Under the pieces are notes generated by a model. That model did no database searches, was not told the DNA's origin, and was given only the letters and a program-made list of their open reading frames with translations. The position numbers were made by a program, and so were the translations under genes. A stretch of 64,000 nt of DNA from Argyresthia goedartella (taxonomy: Eukaryota; Arthropoda; Insecta; Lepidoptera; Argyresthiidae), in the NCBI GenBank assembly GCA_949825045.1, contig OX463836.1, positions 14,484,329 to 14,548,328 on the forward strand. Reading direction: 5' to 3'. Each line of letters opens with the position of its first letter. Position 1 is the first letter of the stretch. Of the stretch, positions 1 to 10,150 are shown piece after piece.

Positions 1-1227
1 TCTACTGCACATACCTGGACATATCTTCACGCTTGACGCGGCCTGCGTGCAGCGCGACCCGGTTCATTTCGTGTCTACTGCACATACCTGGACATATCTT
101 CACGCTTGACGCGGCCTGCGTGCAGCGCGACCCGATTCATTTCGTGTCTACTGCACATACCTGGACATATCTTCACGCTTTAAACTTGACGCGGCCTGCG
201 TGCAGCGCGACCCGGTTCATTTCGTGTCTACTGCACATACCTGGACATATCTTCACGCTTTAAACTTGACGCGGCCTGCGTGCAGCGCGACCCGGTTCAT
301 TTCGTGTCTACTGCACATACCTGGACATATCTTCACGCTTGACGCGGCCTGCGTGCAGCGCGACCCGGTTCATTTCGTGTCTACTGCACATACCTGGACA
401 TATCTTCACGCTTTAAACTTGACGCGGCCTGCGTGCAGCGCGACCCGGTTCATTTCGTGTCTACTGCACATACCTGGACATATCTTCACGCTTGACGCGG
501 CCTGCGTGCAGCGCGACCCGGTTCATTTCGTGTCTACTGCACATACCTGGACATATCTTCACGCTTGACGCGGCCTGCGCGCAGCGCGACCCGGTTCATT
601 TCGTGTCTACTGCACATACCTGGACATATCTTCACGCTTGACGCGGCCTGCGTGCAGCGCGACCCGGTTCATTTCGTGTCTACTGCACATACCTGGACAT
701 ATCTTCACGCTTGACGCGGCCTGCGTGCAGCGCGACCCGGTTCATTTCGTGTCTACTGCACATACCTTCACGCTTTAAACTTGACGCGGCCTGCGTGCAG
801 CGCGACCCGGTTCATTTCGTGTCTACTGCACATACCTGGACATATCTTCACGCTTTAAACTTGACGTGGCCTGCGTGCAGCGCGACCCGGTTCATTTCGT
901 GTCTACTGCACATACCTGGACATATCTTCACGCTTGACGCGGCCTGCGTGCAGCGCGACCCGGTTCATTTCGTGTCTACTGCACATACCTGGACATATCT
1001 TCACGCTTGACGCGGCCTGCGTGCAGCGCGACCCGGTTCATGTCGTGTCTACTGCACATACCTGGACATATCTTCACGCTTGACGCGGCCTGCGTGCAGC
1101 GCGACCCGGTTCATGTCGTGTCTACTGCACATACCTGGACATATCTTCACGCTTGACGCGGCCTGCGTGCAGCGCGACCCGGTTCATGTCGTGTCTATTG
1201 CACATACCTGGACATATCTTCACGCTT
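1..1227. repeat. Satellite array, 73-bp unit with an 80-bp variant
   Basis: Sixteen complete units follow a partial one at the window edge. Units start with 'gacgcggcctgcg' at 35, 108, 188, 268, 341, 421, 494, 567, 640, 713, 783, 863, 936, 1009, 1082 and 1155. Most are 73 bp. Four are 80 bp because 'taaactt' is added before the next unit, and one (713-782) is 70 bp through a 10-bp deletion plus the same 7-bp addition. The last three units share 'ttcatgtcgtg' in place of 'ttcatttcgtg', so variants cluster locally. The array ends abruptly at 1227. Open frames across it are by-products of a repeat whose length is not a multiple of three. Confidence 0.97.
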
Positions 1228-1239
1228 TTTCGAATAAGG

Positions 1240-1320
1240 GGTGGCAGAGGCACGTCGGCTAGTAACTCAATACTCCAATTTTCGAGAAAGTGGGTTAGCC
1301 CATCGCTGCAGATCTAAGCT
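1240..1320 (-). mobile_element. SINE-B 3' relic
   Basis: On the minus strand this matches the 3' body of the SINE-B copy at 55088-55335: a 'cagcgatgggctaaccca' block, then 'ggagtattga', then 'gcctctgccaccc'. No tRNA-like head is present. Confidence 0.5.
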
Positions 1321-1376
1321 TCCAATTTATCAACGCACAAGTTTGAGGTTCGAAGTAATATCTATTATTTATTTTT

Positions 1377-1638
1377 GGGAATGTTAAACTGCACATCAAA
1401 AATACGGATTTGCACAGCAAATATCCCTTATATTTGCTGCGGTAGGTTATGTGAAAGGTAAAGGAGGTGAGCGAAGCGAAGCCCCCCCTTTATCCTTCGT
1501 GTTAGGTTCAACATGTAATAACAACAACAAATAATTAAAACATAAACTTAAGTACTCATTTAATATTTAAAACATAAAAAGTGTTTTTGATCCTTTTTTG
1601 CTGTGCAAATCAGTATTTTTAATATGCGATTAAATGCT
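1377..1638 (+). mobile_element. MITE-1 copy (8-bp TSD type)
   Basis: The termini are inverted: 'gttaaactgcacatcaaaaa' near the left end and 'tgatgtgc'-like sequence near the right. The middle carries the shared core with 'gaggtgagcgaagcgaag', then 'ttaggttcaacatgtaataa'. Flanks ttattttt and ttactttt match at 7 of 8 bases, consistent with an old 8-bp target duplication. It is a non-autonomous element with no coding capacity. Confidence 0.75.
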
Positions 1639-2245
1639 TTACTTTTTTGTAATATATGTAAAAATAAAAGTATACTAAACATTTTTCACGACTTCATCTT
1701 AAACAAAATAAGCCAGTATTGAAAAGGTACAAAGTTCTTAATATATCCTAAATCAACAGTTTGAATTTCCTCTAGGCAGAAAAACCTTATCGTAAATCCG
1801 GTTGCTTCACCGAATGCTTAGTTAGTGTTTCCGATAAATACTCGGTAGCTGTCACCAGACTGGTCTGATGAACTAGTTCATGTAGGCATTTAGAGTTGAA
1901 TGTACATTGCAAGCGATTCCTATTAGTGTACCGAAGTACCTTATTTCGTACGCCATATATACGGATTAACTATCACAATGGCAAAATGTAATTTTAGCCT
2001 AATGCAAATCCTGAAATTACATTATAACCTCGATCAACATCCGCGGCATAAAAATGAAAAAGAAAATATCTATTTGCTCCAAGAAAGATGAGCCTGTTAC
2101 TTGGAAAAAGCTCGCGGGCAAAATATCCATTACCAAGAAAGAAGGTAAGCTCAGAGAATATAAATACCTTTTTGTTAAAAAATACGTGTGTTATCCATTC
2201 AGCCAATGTACTCACCTTACCTTAAGTACATTTCTACCACAATAA
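1639..2245. other. No recognisable feature
   Basis: AT-rich sequence. The two overlapping short frames at 1994-2245 lie on opposite strands, show no motif, and are treated as chance. Confidence 0.5.
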
Positions 2246-2249
2246 CACA

Positions 2250-2395
2250 GCGTCATGGTTTTTCTCATATGGGATGGCAGCGGCACAGTCGTGCCCACCT
2301 TTAGCCAGTTTTTCAGACAGTGGCTAGTTCAACGCCGCAGCTATACAGATATGAAGGTTTCCTCGCGATGTTTTTCATGACCGATAGAACGTCCA
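2250..2395 (-). mobile_element. SINE-B 3' fragment
   Basis: Reverse complement of the SINE-B body: 'cggacgttct', 'atagctgcggcg', 'gtgggcacgactgtgccgct', 'gccatcccatatgagaaaa', ending near 'catgacgctgtgtta'. The tRNA-like head is missing. Confidence 0.6.
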
Positions 2396-2614
2396 TAAAC
2401 AAACATATAACAAAAAAATCTCCGAAGTTGACCAATACCCTAGACCGCCATTCCGAAAATGTATTTATAGGCTCTACTTGGTAAACTCTGTGAAAACCAT
2501 AATAAACTTGAACTATGTACAGTACAGTGTTTAACACATACAGAAACTTACATACATACAACTCACACTCCACACTCTTCCCTATGATCATAAATATGTA
2601 CCTAAAAAAAAATA

Positions 2615-3096
2615 AGTTAGCAATAAAAGTCGGTCAAGTGCCAGTGCTACAAAACTCTAAAAACTATAAAACAAACACAAAAATTATACTTAAATTGTGT
2701 CCGAACATAGATTCGAACAACCGATGTCAAACCAATTGCGCCGCCACAACCATGTGATAAGCCGCCAAATCTACATCATATTTGAATGGCTAATATTTAA
2801 TTGCACATCAAAACCTAATACGAAGTATAAAGGGGGCTTCGCTTCGCTCACCCCCTTTACCCTTCACCTAAGCTGCCGCAGAATTTTGGCCTGATATTTG
2901 CTGTGCAAATCAGTATTTTTGATGTGCAGTTTAATATTTCCCTATTTGAATCATATTCTGGTTTGTTATATCGCGGCTGGTGTTAGAACACGTCTCTTGT
3001 ATGGGGGGACCCACTTTAATTTATAAAAACCTCGTGTAAATAATTATTTGTTGCTGTAGCGACAACGGATATACAGATTCTGTGTAATTTCAATAG
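2615..3096 (-). mobile_element. Dispersed element G, interrupted by a MITE
   Basis: It begins with the G-family end 'cggtcaagtgccag', contains the tRNA-like internal stretch 'ccaattgcgccgccacaacc', and runs to 'tgttgctgtagcgacaac'. The same order is seen in the uninterrupted minus-strand copy at 60255-60710. MITE-1 is inserted at 2788-2942. The block nearest 'agggttccgtaccc' is missing here. Confidence 0.65.
2788..2942 (-). mobile_element. Short MITE-1 nested in element G
   Basis: It is bounded by the direct repeat 'tatttgaat' at 2779-2787 and 2943-2951. At 155 bp it is an internally deleted copy: both inverted termini and the 'gggggcttcgcttcgctcac' half of the core survive, and the 'gttgaacatgtaagaac' half is gone. 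Confidence 0.8.
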
Positions 3097-3145
3097 GTAT
3101 GTACCTTATATAAGTATACGATAGAAGACAAATTTGCTTTATTTC

Positions 3146-3339
3146 GGGAAATATTAAACTGCACATCAAAAATACTGCCCTTTATCCTTATTGTTAGGTT
3201 GAACATGTAAGAACAACAAAAAAAACTGAAAACGTAAATTTGAGTACTCATAAAATATTTAAAACATAAAAAAGTGTTTTTGCTGATCCTTTTTTGCTGT
3301 GCAAATCAGAATTTTCGATGTACGATTAAATATTAGCCC
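3146..3339 (+). mobile_element. MITE-1, internally deleted
   Basis: Termini are 'gggaaatattaaactgcaca' and 'cgattaaatattagccc'. Flanks tttatttc and tttattta give a 7/8 target duplication. The core's hairpin half is deleted; 'tgttaggttgaacatgtaag' and the 'aaaacataaaaaagtg' tail remain. Confidence 0.75.
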
Positions 3340-3367
3340 TTTATTTAATGTATTTTTTTTAAGAATT

Positions 3368-3432
3368 CGGTGCTAACCGGGGTTTGAACCCTTCTTCTCC
3401 TGCGTGATAGGAAAGCGTGTAACCACTACCTA
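3368..3432 (-). mobile_element. tRNA-like SINE head
   Basis: On the minus strand an A-box-like 'tagtggttacacgc' is followed by the B-box 'gggttcaaacccc'. Spacing fits an internal RNA polymerase III promoter, but there is no clean acceptor stem, so it is a SINE head rather than a tRNA gene. Confidence 0.45.
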
Positions 3433-3610
3433 TAGCCTAAAGACTACGGATGTTCATCTCTAGCATATAATAGGTAGAATGTTAAATTGTCAACAAAGAC
3501 ATTCAGGTATTACAATCTGCGAAATTACAAACAAACTTTAATGAGGTGATTGTTGAAGCCCGCCGAATCTGATGACTTGTTTGTCTACATTATTTTAAAC
3601 AGAATAATTT

Positions 3611-3940
3611 AAATGACCACAAAAATATTTTTTTCCTACCCAAAATGGGTAAATATGATCATCAAAAGTTGCAGAAAATATCAGCGCCAAATACTGCGGT
3701 AGCTTAGGTGAAGGGTAAAGGGGGTGAGCAAAGCGAAGCCTCTTTTATCCTTCGTTTTAGGTTGAACATGTAAGAACAACAAAACATACGTAAAACATAA
3801 ACTTAAGTACGCAAAACATAAAAAGAAGTTTGGTGATCATTTATCCAAACACCGAGATCGTGTTCGTTTACTAATTCTGGCGGTCGTTGCGAATTTATAG
3901 GCAGTAAAATAGGTGCGTTTTTGGTGATCGTTAAAACACA
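3611..3940 (+). mobile_element. MITE-2 copy with the shared core
   Basis: The outer sequence has 'ttttttcctacccaaaatgg' on the left and 'gcgtttttggtgatcgtt' on the right, with 'tgatcaccaaa' motifs in inverted positions. The middle has the same core as MITE-1, including 'ctgcggtagcttaggtgaag' and 'gttgaacatgtaagaacaac'. Other copies lie at 39060-39395 and 43563-43893. Confidence 0.7.
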
Positions 3941-4194
3941 AGCCTATTTTAAATACCTATTGGCAGAAGAAGGGAGTCGAAGCTCCGCATCATCAGGGAA
4001 TCGACGCGAGTGGCGTAGAACGGCTCAAGCGCTTGGCGAAGAACGCACGAGAATGGACAGCTGGGACCCTGTTCTCGTACATTATCACCACTCGATCAAA
4101 TGCCGGATATCGAGTGATTCTTGTACAAAATCATTCGATATATTGGTGTCGATATCCGAATAAGCGCGATATAAGGGGGGTGATTCTCCGTAAA

Positions 4195-4570
4195 ATGCGC
4201 GAGAAATAGCGAGAATCAACCCCTGACTGTCATCTTCGAGTAGGGGTGAAACAAGATAAAGGGGCGTCCACTAATTGCGAGAGGCGTTTTGTTAATTTTC
4301 TGGTGAGTTGTCTCGAGGATATGCGCGGGAAATGGCGAGAATCAACCCCTGACTACCAACTTCGAGTAGGGGTGAAACAAGATAAAGGGACCTCCAATAA
4401 CTGCGAGGCGTTTTTTGTTAATTTTCTGGTAAGTTGTCTTGAGGATATGCGCGAGAAATGGCGAGAATCAACCCCTGACCGGCAACTTCGAGTAGTGTTG
4501 AAACACGATAAGGGGGCGTCCATTAATTGCGAGAGGCGTTTTTGTCAAATTTCTGGTGAGATGTCGTGAG
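4195..4570 (+). repeat. 126-bp tandem repeat, about three copies
   Basis: The motif 'gagaatcaacccctgac' recurs at 4211, 4337 and 4463. The 126-bp period equals 42 codons, so one frame stays open over 107 codons (4246-4569). Copies differ by point changes and small indels. I see no sign of a real protein. Confidence 0.9.
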
Positions 4571-4990
4571 GCATAACTCGACCCTCTCCCTCCCCCCCTA
4601 ATCTCTCGAGAGATTTTTCAAAGTTTGTGTTATTAGTGTAAACGCTTTGGATTTATAAAAAAAAAACATAACTTTTCGCCATTTTTAGACTGAGAGAGAT
4701 TCGGTAAGATTCGGCTCGACCCTCTCCTACCCTTAACTCACGTGATAGATGGACGCTCCCTAGGAGGGAGAAATATTAACTTGACTACAGGATCGAAGAT
4801 GAATACATGGACCGTGCTAGTTACGTAATTAGCATTGACGGGTGTCTCTAAGCGATCTCTCCCGCCTGCCTAGCCCCCAACGCTTAACGTCAAGCGTATC
4901 AAACTTCGAACACACAAAGGGGCGACTATTTGCTATTCATAGCTTTGCAAATGATCTACCTAGATCCTACGATTATGTTACTGGTTGCAT
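4571..4990. other. Unassigned repeat-like sequence
   Basis: Two blocks reading 'ctcgaccctctcc' (near 4578 and 4716) bracket an AT-rich stretch, and 'acgtgatagatggacgctccc' follows. It looks like dispersed-repeat material of unknown class. No coding signal is visible. Confidence 0.35.
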
Positions 4991-5004
4991 TAGATAAGGA
5001 TATT

Positions 5005-5310
5005 TAATTAATTAGATGGTTTGGTCACATTGTAAGGATCAATGAAAGGAGATTGACAAAACAGTGGCTCAATTAGGAATAATTACCAGAGTGAAAAAGT
5101 GTGTGTGAAAAATTAACCTTATGTCATTCATTATACATAAGAGTCACAGACAGTTCCATTTACATATTTTTTCGACATATTATTCCTGCTTCATACACCG
5201 ATCTATGCAGCGAGTGTGGACGGAGTCGTCGGACGGGGACGCCCAAGAATGTCCTGCAAAGACCACATTGACGATCTAAGGCGATGGGTGAAAATATACA
5301 TAAAAGAAAT
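5005..5310 (+). pseudogene. LINE reverse transcriptase C-terminal debris
   Basis: Without any start codon, the plus strand reads RWFGHIVRINERRLTKQ near 5018-5065. After about 140 bp of unrelated AT-rich sequence it reads VDGVVGRGRPRMSCKDHIDDL near 5215-5280. Both are typical of the region downstream of the polymerase domain in insect non-LTR elements. The second part also matches the fragment at 41827-42062 (GRGRPRRSYKDQIGDL). The piece is interrupted and dead. Confidence 0.65.
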
Positions 5311-6146
5311 ACGAACGTAAACGAAAGTGACAGCAGTAATAACTACCACTTATGAAAGAAAAGAGAGCGCACTCAAACTAAAATAACGTAGAGTCAAACC
5401 ATATAAAAATTGTTTAAAAATAAACTACGGTACTTTGCCAAAAATATTTTCAATGAGAGTTTACGAATACATAATATCCACATATTGATTGCAATTAAAA
5501 TAGTTAGGATTGCAGAATTACGGGGAAAATTAAAACAATTTAGATGTATTTTCGAAATTAAATTCTATCGAGAAAATATTCAAGAAACGTTACCCCAAAA
5601 AAAAAACCTGTAGACGACTTTATAAGAGTAAAAAGGATTCGAAAAAAGCCATTTTTTTGTATCATACAATAACAATTAATAATTACTTTACCAATATGCT
5701 CTCAAATATGCTAAATGTTCACCAAAGGCCAGTAAAATTTTGGCATAATAACTGTCGATACATATGAACAGTATGGCCAGTCTCCATACAATAATGTTAG
5801 AAACGTTTTAGTGCCTTCGTGTTGGTTGCAATAGACACTGTCTGCCCGAATTATAAAGTTAAGTTGTATTACTACAACCTGGAGCCGAAGTGAAGCGAAA
5901 CTATCGTGGTACAAGGCCTACAAGAAAGCTGGTACTACGAGACTCTAGCGATGCCAGTTTGCGATAGATTTTTATGGTAAGCGACAGAATTAGCGATACA
6001 TAAATGGGATTTTGGTGAAGGTCCTCCCTGTATTGTGTGAATGACCTCTATTGCCAGGTCATTTGGCAGCTAGTAGAGTTGTAAGTTGTATGTAACGCCT
6101 CACGTTCCAATATGATATTCAAGCTTCTTGTTCTTCATTTAAGGTG
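5311..6146. other. No recognisable feature
   Basis: AT-rich sequence. The frames at 5410-5613 (plus) and 5711-5914 (minus) have low-complexity composition and no motifs. Confidence 0.45.
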
Positions 6147-6499
6147 ATGTATCTGTTGCAGGCTATTTGTATGATTCAGCATTTTACAAACGGCGTAGTC
6201 CGTTTACAAACGCGCGCTGCTATGTAATATGCCGAAGGCAAATTGATACTCCTTTATGTTTTTAGTATGTTTTGTTGTTCTTACATGTTCAACCTAACAA
6301 GAAGGATAAACGAGGCTTCGCTTCGCTCACCCTCTTTACCCTTCACCTAAGCTACCGCAGCGTTTTGCCCTGAGAATTTGCTATTTTAATTTCAATTTGC
6401 AATTTGCCTTCGGAATATTACATAGCTGCGCGCGTTTGTAAACGGACGACGCCGTTTGTAAAATGTGGAATCTGACAATTTGCCTGCCACATATCGACA
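6147..6499 (-). mobile_element. MITE-4 with the shared core
   Basis: Long imperfect inverted termini: 'cattttacaaacggcg' then 'gtttacaaacgcgcg' on the left, and their reverse complements at about 6426-6466. The inversion probably extends outward through 'tgcaggctatttgtatgatt'. The centre holds the core on the minus strand, with 'tgttcttacatgttcaacct' and 'gcttcgcttcgctcaccctc'. These ends are unrelated to those of MITE-1, -2 or -3. Confidence 0.75.
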
Positions 6500-7380
6500 A
6501 AATCGAAACTTTTTAAAGTTATTTCTCTGCTGTTCAAAAGAAGTCCGAAGTTAAATAAATTAATACAACAATTTTGGGACCTTATTCTAGATTTTGTGAT
6601 AACAAAAACGCGATTTGCGGAAATATCGCTCGAAAGAAATAATTATGGAAATGGGGTCTAAATTTACACTTTTTCGATTTTCTAACAAATTGGAATAACT
6701 ATGTACCGAATTCAAAAATATTTATTTAGATGGATTTTGACAATACCTAAATTACCTAATATAGAAATTTGCATAGCTATTTTAGTTATTTTTTTATCAC
6801 TTTAAAACCGACTTTTTGACATTTTTCCCTGATTCCGTCCCTCTCACACTGCGGGTCATTCCGCCTGGAGTAACGGGGACCTTTGCACGGACGAGGTATC
6901 CCCTTAACCACCCTCTCAATAGCCATAAAAAATGGCTATAAAAAGCGAAATTGTATTTTATTTTTTTCATTTACTCAGTCAGTCGACCAATCAAGTGTGA
7001 GATGCCAGAGAGAAGGTACGTCTATCCTTTATTTCCGGTCAGTATTGCCAGTAGTAAAAATAATAGTGGGTAGTAGTAATTTTATAACAATAAGGCCCTG
7101 TTTCAATTAAAATTTTATCGAGAATATAAGTACTATTGAACAGATAAAACTGACATTTTACGTACAACACTCAACTATTTATCTGTTCAATTGGACTTAT
7201 CTTCTCGATAAAATTTTAATTGAAACAGGGCCTAAATATAAATATTATTCCAGGTCCATACTAGGTGTTCATCCGCGAGTGGACGTTAGGTAAACTAAAA
7301 TTTAATGCAAGTCCATACTAGGTGTTCATACGCGAATGGACAGGTTAAGCAGCAGCCAGTGCATTCAGCCAGTTGGGTTT
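6495..7380 (+). repeat. Dispersed repeat J (unclassified)
   Basis: 6495-6905 is closely similar to 57825-58200; both contain 'gattccgtccctctcacact' and 'ggagtaacggggacctttgc'. 6910-7110 plus 7255-7350 resemble 56465-56720, sharing 'ttccggtcagtattgccag' and 'ggtgttcatacgcg'. Within this copy 'ccatactaggtgttcat' occurs twice, 60 bp apart. No coding region is evident. A MITE is inserted at 7094-7232. Confidence 0.7.
7094..7232. mobile_element. Foldback MITE, PIF/Harbinger-like
   Basis: Nearly the whole 139 bp is inverted: 'ggccctgtttcaattaaaat' at the left end and its exact reverse complement at the right, extending about 54 bp inward with few mismatches. It is flanked by TAA at 7091-7093 and 7233-7235. 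A 3-bp TWA duplication is typical of PIF/Harbinger elements; assignment to that superfamily is inference. Confidence 0.85.
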
Positions 7381-7429
7381 TCTTCCCATTACGACTGACA
7401 AAAAGCGGCCGTCTGTTTCGTATCTATAT

Positions 7430-7588
7430 AAAGACTAAATGCTGGAAGACATCTCTACTTAGATATTAGCTCGCCTTTGTACAAGCATTTTCCGCTTTTG
7501 TTAGTATTTCACTATGTTTCTGTACAATAAAGTATATATAAAGTATAGAACTATTGTCCAAGGTATTATTATTATTATTATTATTATA
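7430..7588 (+). mobile_element. LINE 3' terminal fragment
   Basis: Contains 'agctcgcctttgtac' then 'tctgtacaataaagtat', the same 3' end as the LINE copies at 21225-21275 and 24405-24495. It runs into 'tgtccaaggtattattattatt', which is also the 3' end of SINE-D. It is a severely 5'-truncated insertion. Confidence 0.6.
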
Positions 7589-7773
7589 TTTTTATGAATT
7601 TTTCATTTCACTCTTGTAATAAAGAGGTTCTGATACACGGGCTTACGCCAAGTGCTTATCTACTAAAGATCACGGTCCTTGCCCATGAATTTCCGTACAA
7701 TTCTACATGTATTTAGTATTGTTGCTTTTGAAGAAGTATATGTGTGGATCTGGGTATATTTAATGTTTTGAGA

Positions 7774-8165
7774 CTAGTGTGCAAACGTGTATGGGATGAC
7801 TCCTGTGGATGAGATGACTATTGGGATGGTTTTGACAGATTGTACCTGCCATTGTGTTTTAATTTCAATGACAAGGTCTGTGTATTTTGTGTTTTTTTCT
7901 GTAAACGTTGTGGTAAGGTTGTGTGTATTTGGTATGGCTATATCTATGAGAAATACTGTTTTGTTTTGTTTATCGTGGAGAGTTATGTCAGGCCTGTTGA
8001 AATGAATAGTTTTGTCTGTAATTATAGTTCTGTCCCAGTAGAGTTTAAAGTCTGTTGATTCTAAAACTGTTTGAGGTGTGTATTATAGTAGGCTTTTTTT
8101 TGTGCAATCAATTTGTATCTGAATGCGAGGTGTTGGTGTATGATGGCTGCAACTTGGTCGTGGCG
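7774..8165 (-). pseudogene. Retrotransposon C-terminal PD-(D/E)XK-like domain fragment
   Basis: This has no ATG but reads cleanly on the minus strand. RHDQVAAIIHQHLAFRYKLI is followed by a one-base shift near 8085, then about 100 codons to TAG at 7774-7776. The second frame contains FKLYWDRTIITDK, NRPDITLHDK, LIDIAIPNTHN and LVIEIKTQW. RPDI followed by LIDIAIP and EIK resembles the catalytic core of the restriction-like endonuclease domain found after the reverse transcriptase in some insect retroelements. The element is 5'-truncated; an (ATT)n stretch at about 8170-8196 lies just upstream on this strand. Confidence 0.65.
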
Positions 8166-8599
8166 ATGTTTATTTATTATTATTATTATTATTGAAGACA
8201 CGCGCCGCCGCTAACTGTGGATATGTCAAACTTGGCAAATGTCAAATGTAGCAGTTGTTGCGTGTTTGCAATGCGTTTGTTTCATTTTGAAAACGTGTTA
8301 GAAGGTCGCCTGTTGTCGCTAAAGCAGCATAATCCAGGGCCGGGGCTAGTGGGAACATCAGTGGTATCGCGATCCCCGTGGAACCGGAACAAGGACAGGT
8401 AACTAATAGGAATACTGTTGTGGTTGTGAGAAGGGCCCGTAGGCAAGATGCAATACGCTTATATCATTCGCGCGAAACGTTAAGAAAATATACCTATGCA
8501 ATTTGGCATTTCGATACCAAATGGCGTGACTTTTTGTTTTGGAAGGAAGGAAGGGAAGAATAGCAGAGTATGTCTATTGAGTAGGTAGTTAAAAGTTTT

Positions 8600-8690
8600 G
8601 GGATTTTTAAATATAGAAGAGGCCTGTGCCCCGCCGGCCTGTGGGCCGGTGTGGGGCTAGTATGATGACGATGATGATGGTGGCAAATGA
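8600..8690 (+). mobile_element. RTE-type LINE 3' tail
   Basis: 'agaagaggcctgtgcccc' followed by a GC-rich stretch and 'atgatgacgatgatgatgg' is the 3' end signature of lepidopteran RTE elements. No upstream coding sequence is attached. Confidence 0.6.
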
Positions 8691-8734
8691 AAATCTAGTG
8701 TGGAGACCTCAAATAATTTTATTTATTGAAACAA

Positions 8735-9258
8735 TCTATAGATAAAAAACTGGCCAAGTGCGTGTCGAGACTTTGCACCAAATGTAGAATGTAGAATATT
8801 AGCCTAAAAATGAGGAAATTTTAAAGAAAAATCCGATTTATCAATAAATTGGAATTTGTTAGTAAAATACACGTAATAATAAACATTATCACCAAATTTT
8901 AAGGTCATAGGTCAATGGGGAGTTAAAAATTTCTTCGGTACAAAATGATGTAATAAAAGCTTACTTTGGTGACTTCTCATTCCTTTGTTTCCAATATTTT
9001 TTAAAACAAAATAATACAAAAGTTACCTACTTAAGTAGCTCTAAACAACGATACGTCACTCGATGGGATAGGTTTATTTTTGGCAACTTTTTTTTTTATG
9101 GCTTTCGGGCAACAAGATGTTTACATTATGATAATTTGAAGACTTTTGATAACCTTTGGCTGTAAAACCTGTATGACAGACGACGGACGGACGGACGGAC
9201 ACGTGAGTAACAGCAACAGGGCTCAATGTGGACCCGTCGGCTGCGGAACCCTAACCTA
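8735..9258 (-). mobile_element. Element G, divergent copy
   Basis: Starts with 'ctggccaagtgcgtgtcgag' and ends with 'gacggacggacggacacgtg' and 'tgcggaaccctaac', matching the two ends of the G family in reverse orientation. The interior differs from the short G copies. Confidence 0.6.
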
Positions 9259-9384
9259 ATAATGGAGTTTAGAATAAGTTGTTGTTATTAATATCAATCA
9301 AATATAAAGTAGTTATCTTTTATTTGATAAATATTACTTAGAGGACTATCTAAACTCCAAATAACGTATTCTACCTAAAGTTTA

Positions 9385-9436
9385 ACGTCTCGTCTACGCT
9401 TCATTGCCACCAATTGTCTAGCGGAATAAGGCCCCT
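9385..9436. mobile_element. Solo end of the 'ggggccc' MITE family
   Basis: 'cattgccaccaattgtctag' and 'cggaataaggcccctgg' match the right terminus of the elements at 14020-14400 and 15065-15334. No partner end was found within 600 bp. Confidence 0.45.
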
Positions 9437-9747
9437 GGCGCTCGACTTCCAGTAGTGATTACAAGACGGATAAGGTTCAAAGGACATTAATAATGTAGAA
9501 GTGAGCTTATCTCCAAAAGAGATATATCTTCATTGAATAAGAAGATCGATAATGGACGATGGCGTTAGAAATTTCCCTGAGGTATTGTGTGAAATTCGGA
9601 TCGAATCGATCATGAGTCGATACATTTGCCTCGCTTTCGTGGTTACGCGAGTTTCAAGAACAGTTGTTGTACTTTGGCATCGCCGGTCTATTTTCTTCGC
9701 TGTCAGTGAGTAATTCTCATGGTGAATTAATAACTATATTATAAATT

Positions 9748-10110
9748 TATCTACACACGTATCATAAACCCTCGTTACTGCGTCCAAAAACCGCAGGTTA
9801 CGACCACCATAATGATATAATTCTTGGTAAAAACGTATTTCTTATCTGAATATTGATACATTATGTCGGCGTTCGACATTCAAATTTCGAACGCCGCCGA
9901 CGCCCGCCTGCGTGCCGCCCCTAGTTTGTCGGTGAAGTTGGTACTTCTGAACAAGCTTAACAAGTGCAGAGCAATGATCAATGCCACAATGCCGGTGGAA
10001 CATGCGGTTCTTGAACACATCAAAGAGAGCTTATGATATGTGTGTAGTTAAACTAGTGCATGTAACTGTACATAATTAGGCATTATGTAGCAGTCACATA
10101 AAATACTATC
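9748..10110. mobile_element. MITE-E copy 1
   Basis: Left 'tctacacacgtatcataaac' and right 'gcttatgatatgtgtgtag' are imperfect inverted termini of about 50 bp. The interior has 'gacattcaaatttcgaacg' and 'gccgcccctagtttgtcgg'. A second copy in the other orientation lies at 40150-40530. Confidence 0.65.
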
Positions 10111-10150
10111 AAATTATAAGTTTTAAACCGTTGACTCGATATCAATATAA

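Noticed and set aside
1..1227. CRISPR array
   Set aside because: Units are directly contiguous with no variable spacers, and the surroundings are animal DNA with SINEs and LINEs.
33..1262. Several open frames of 60-122 codons over the first 1.2 kb
   Set aside because: They are the same satellite unit read in rotating frames; no independent coding evidence.
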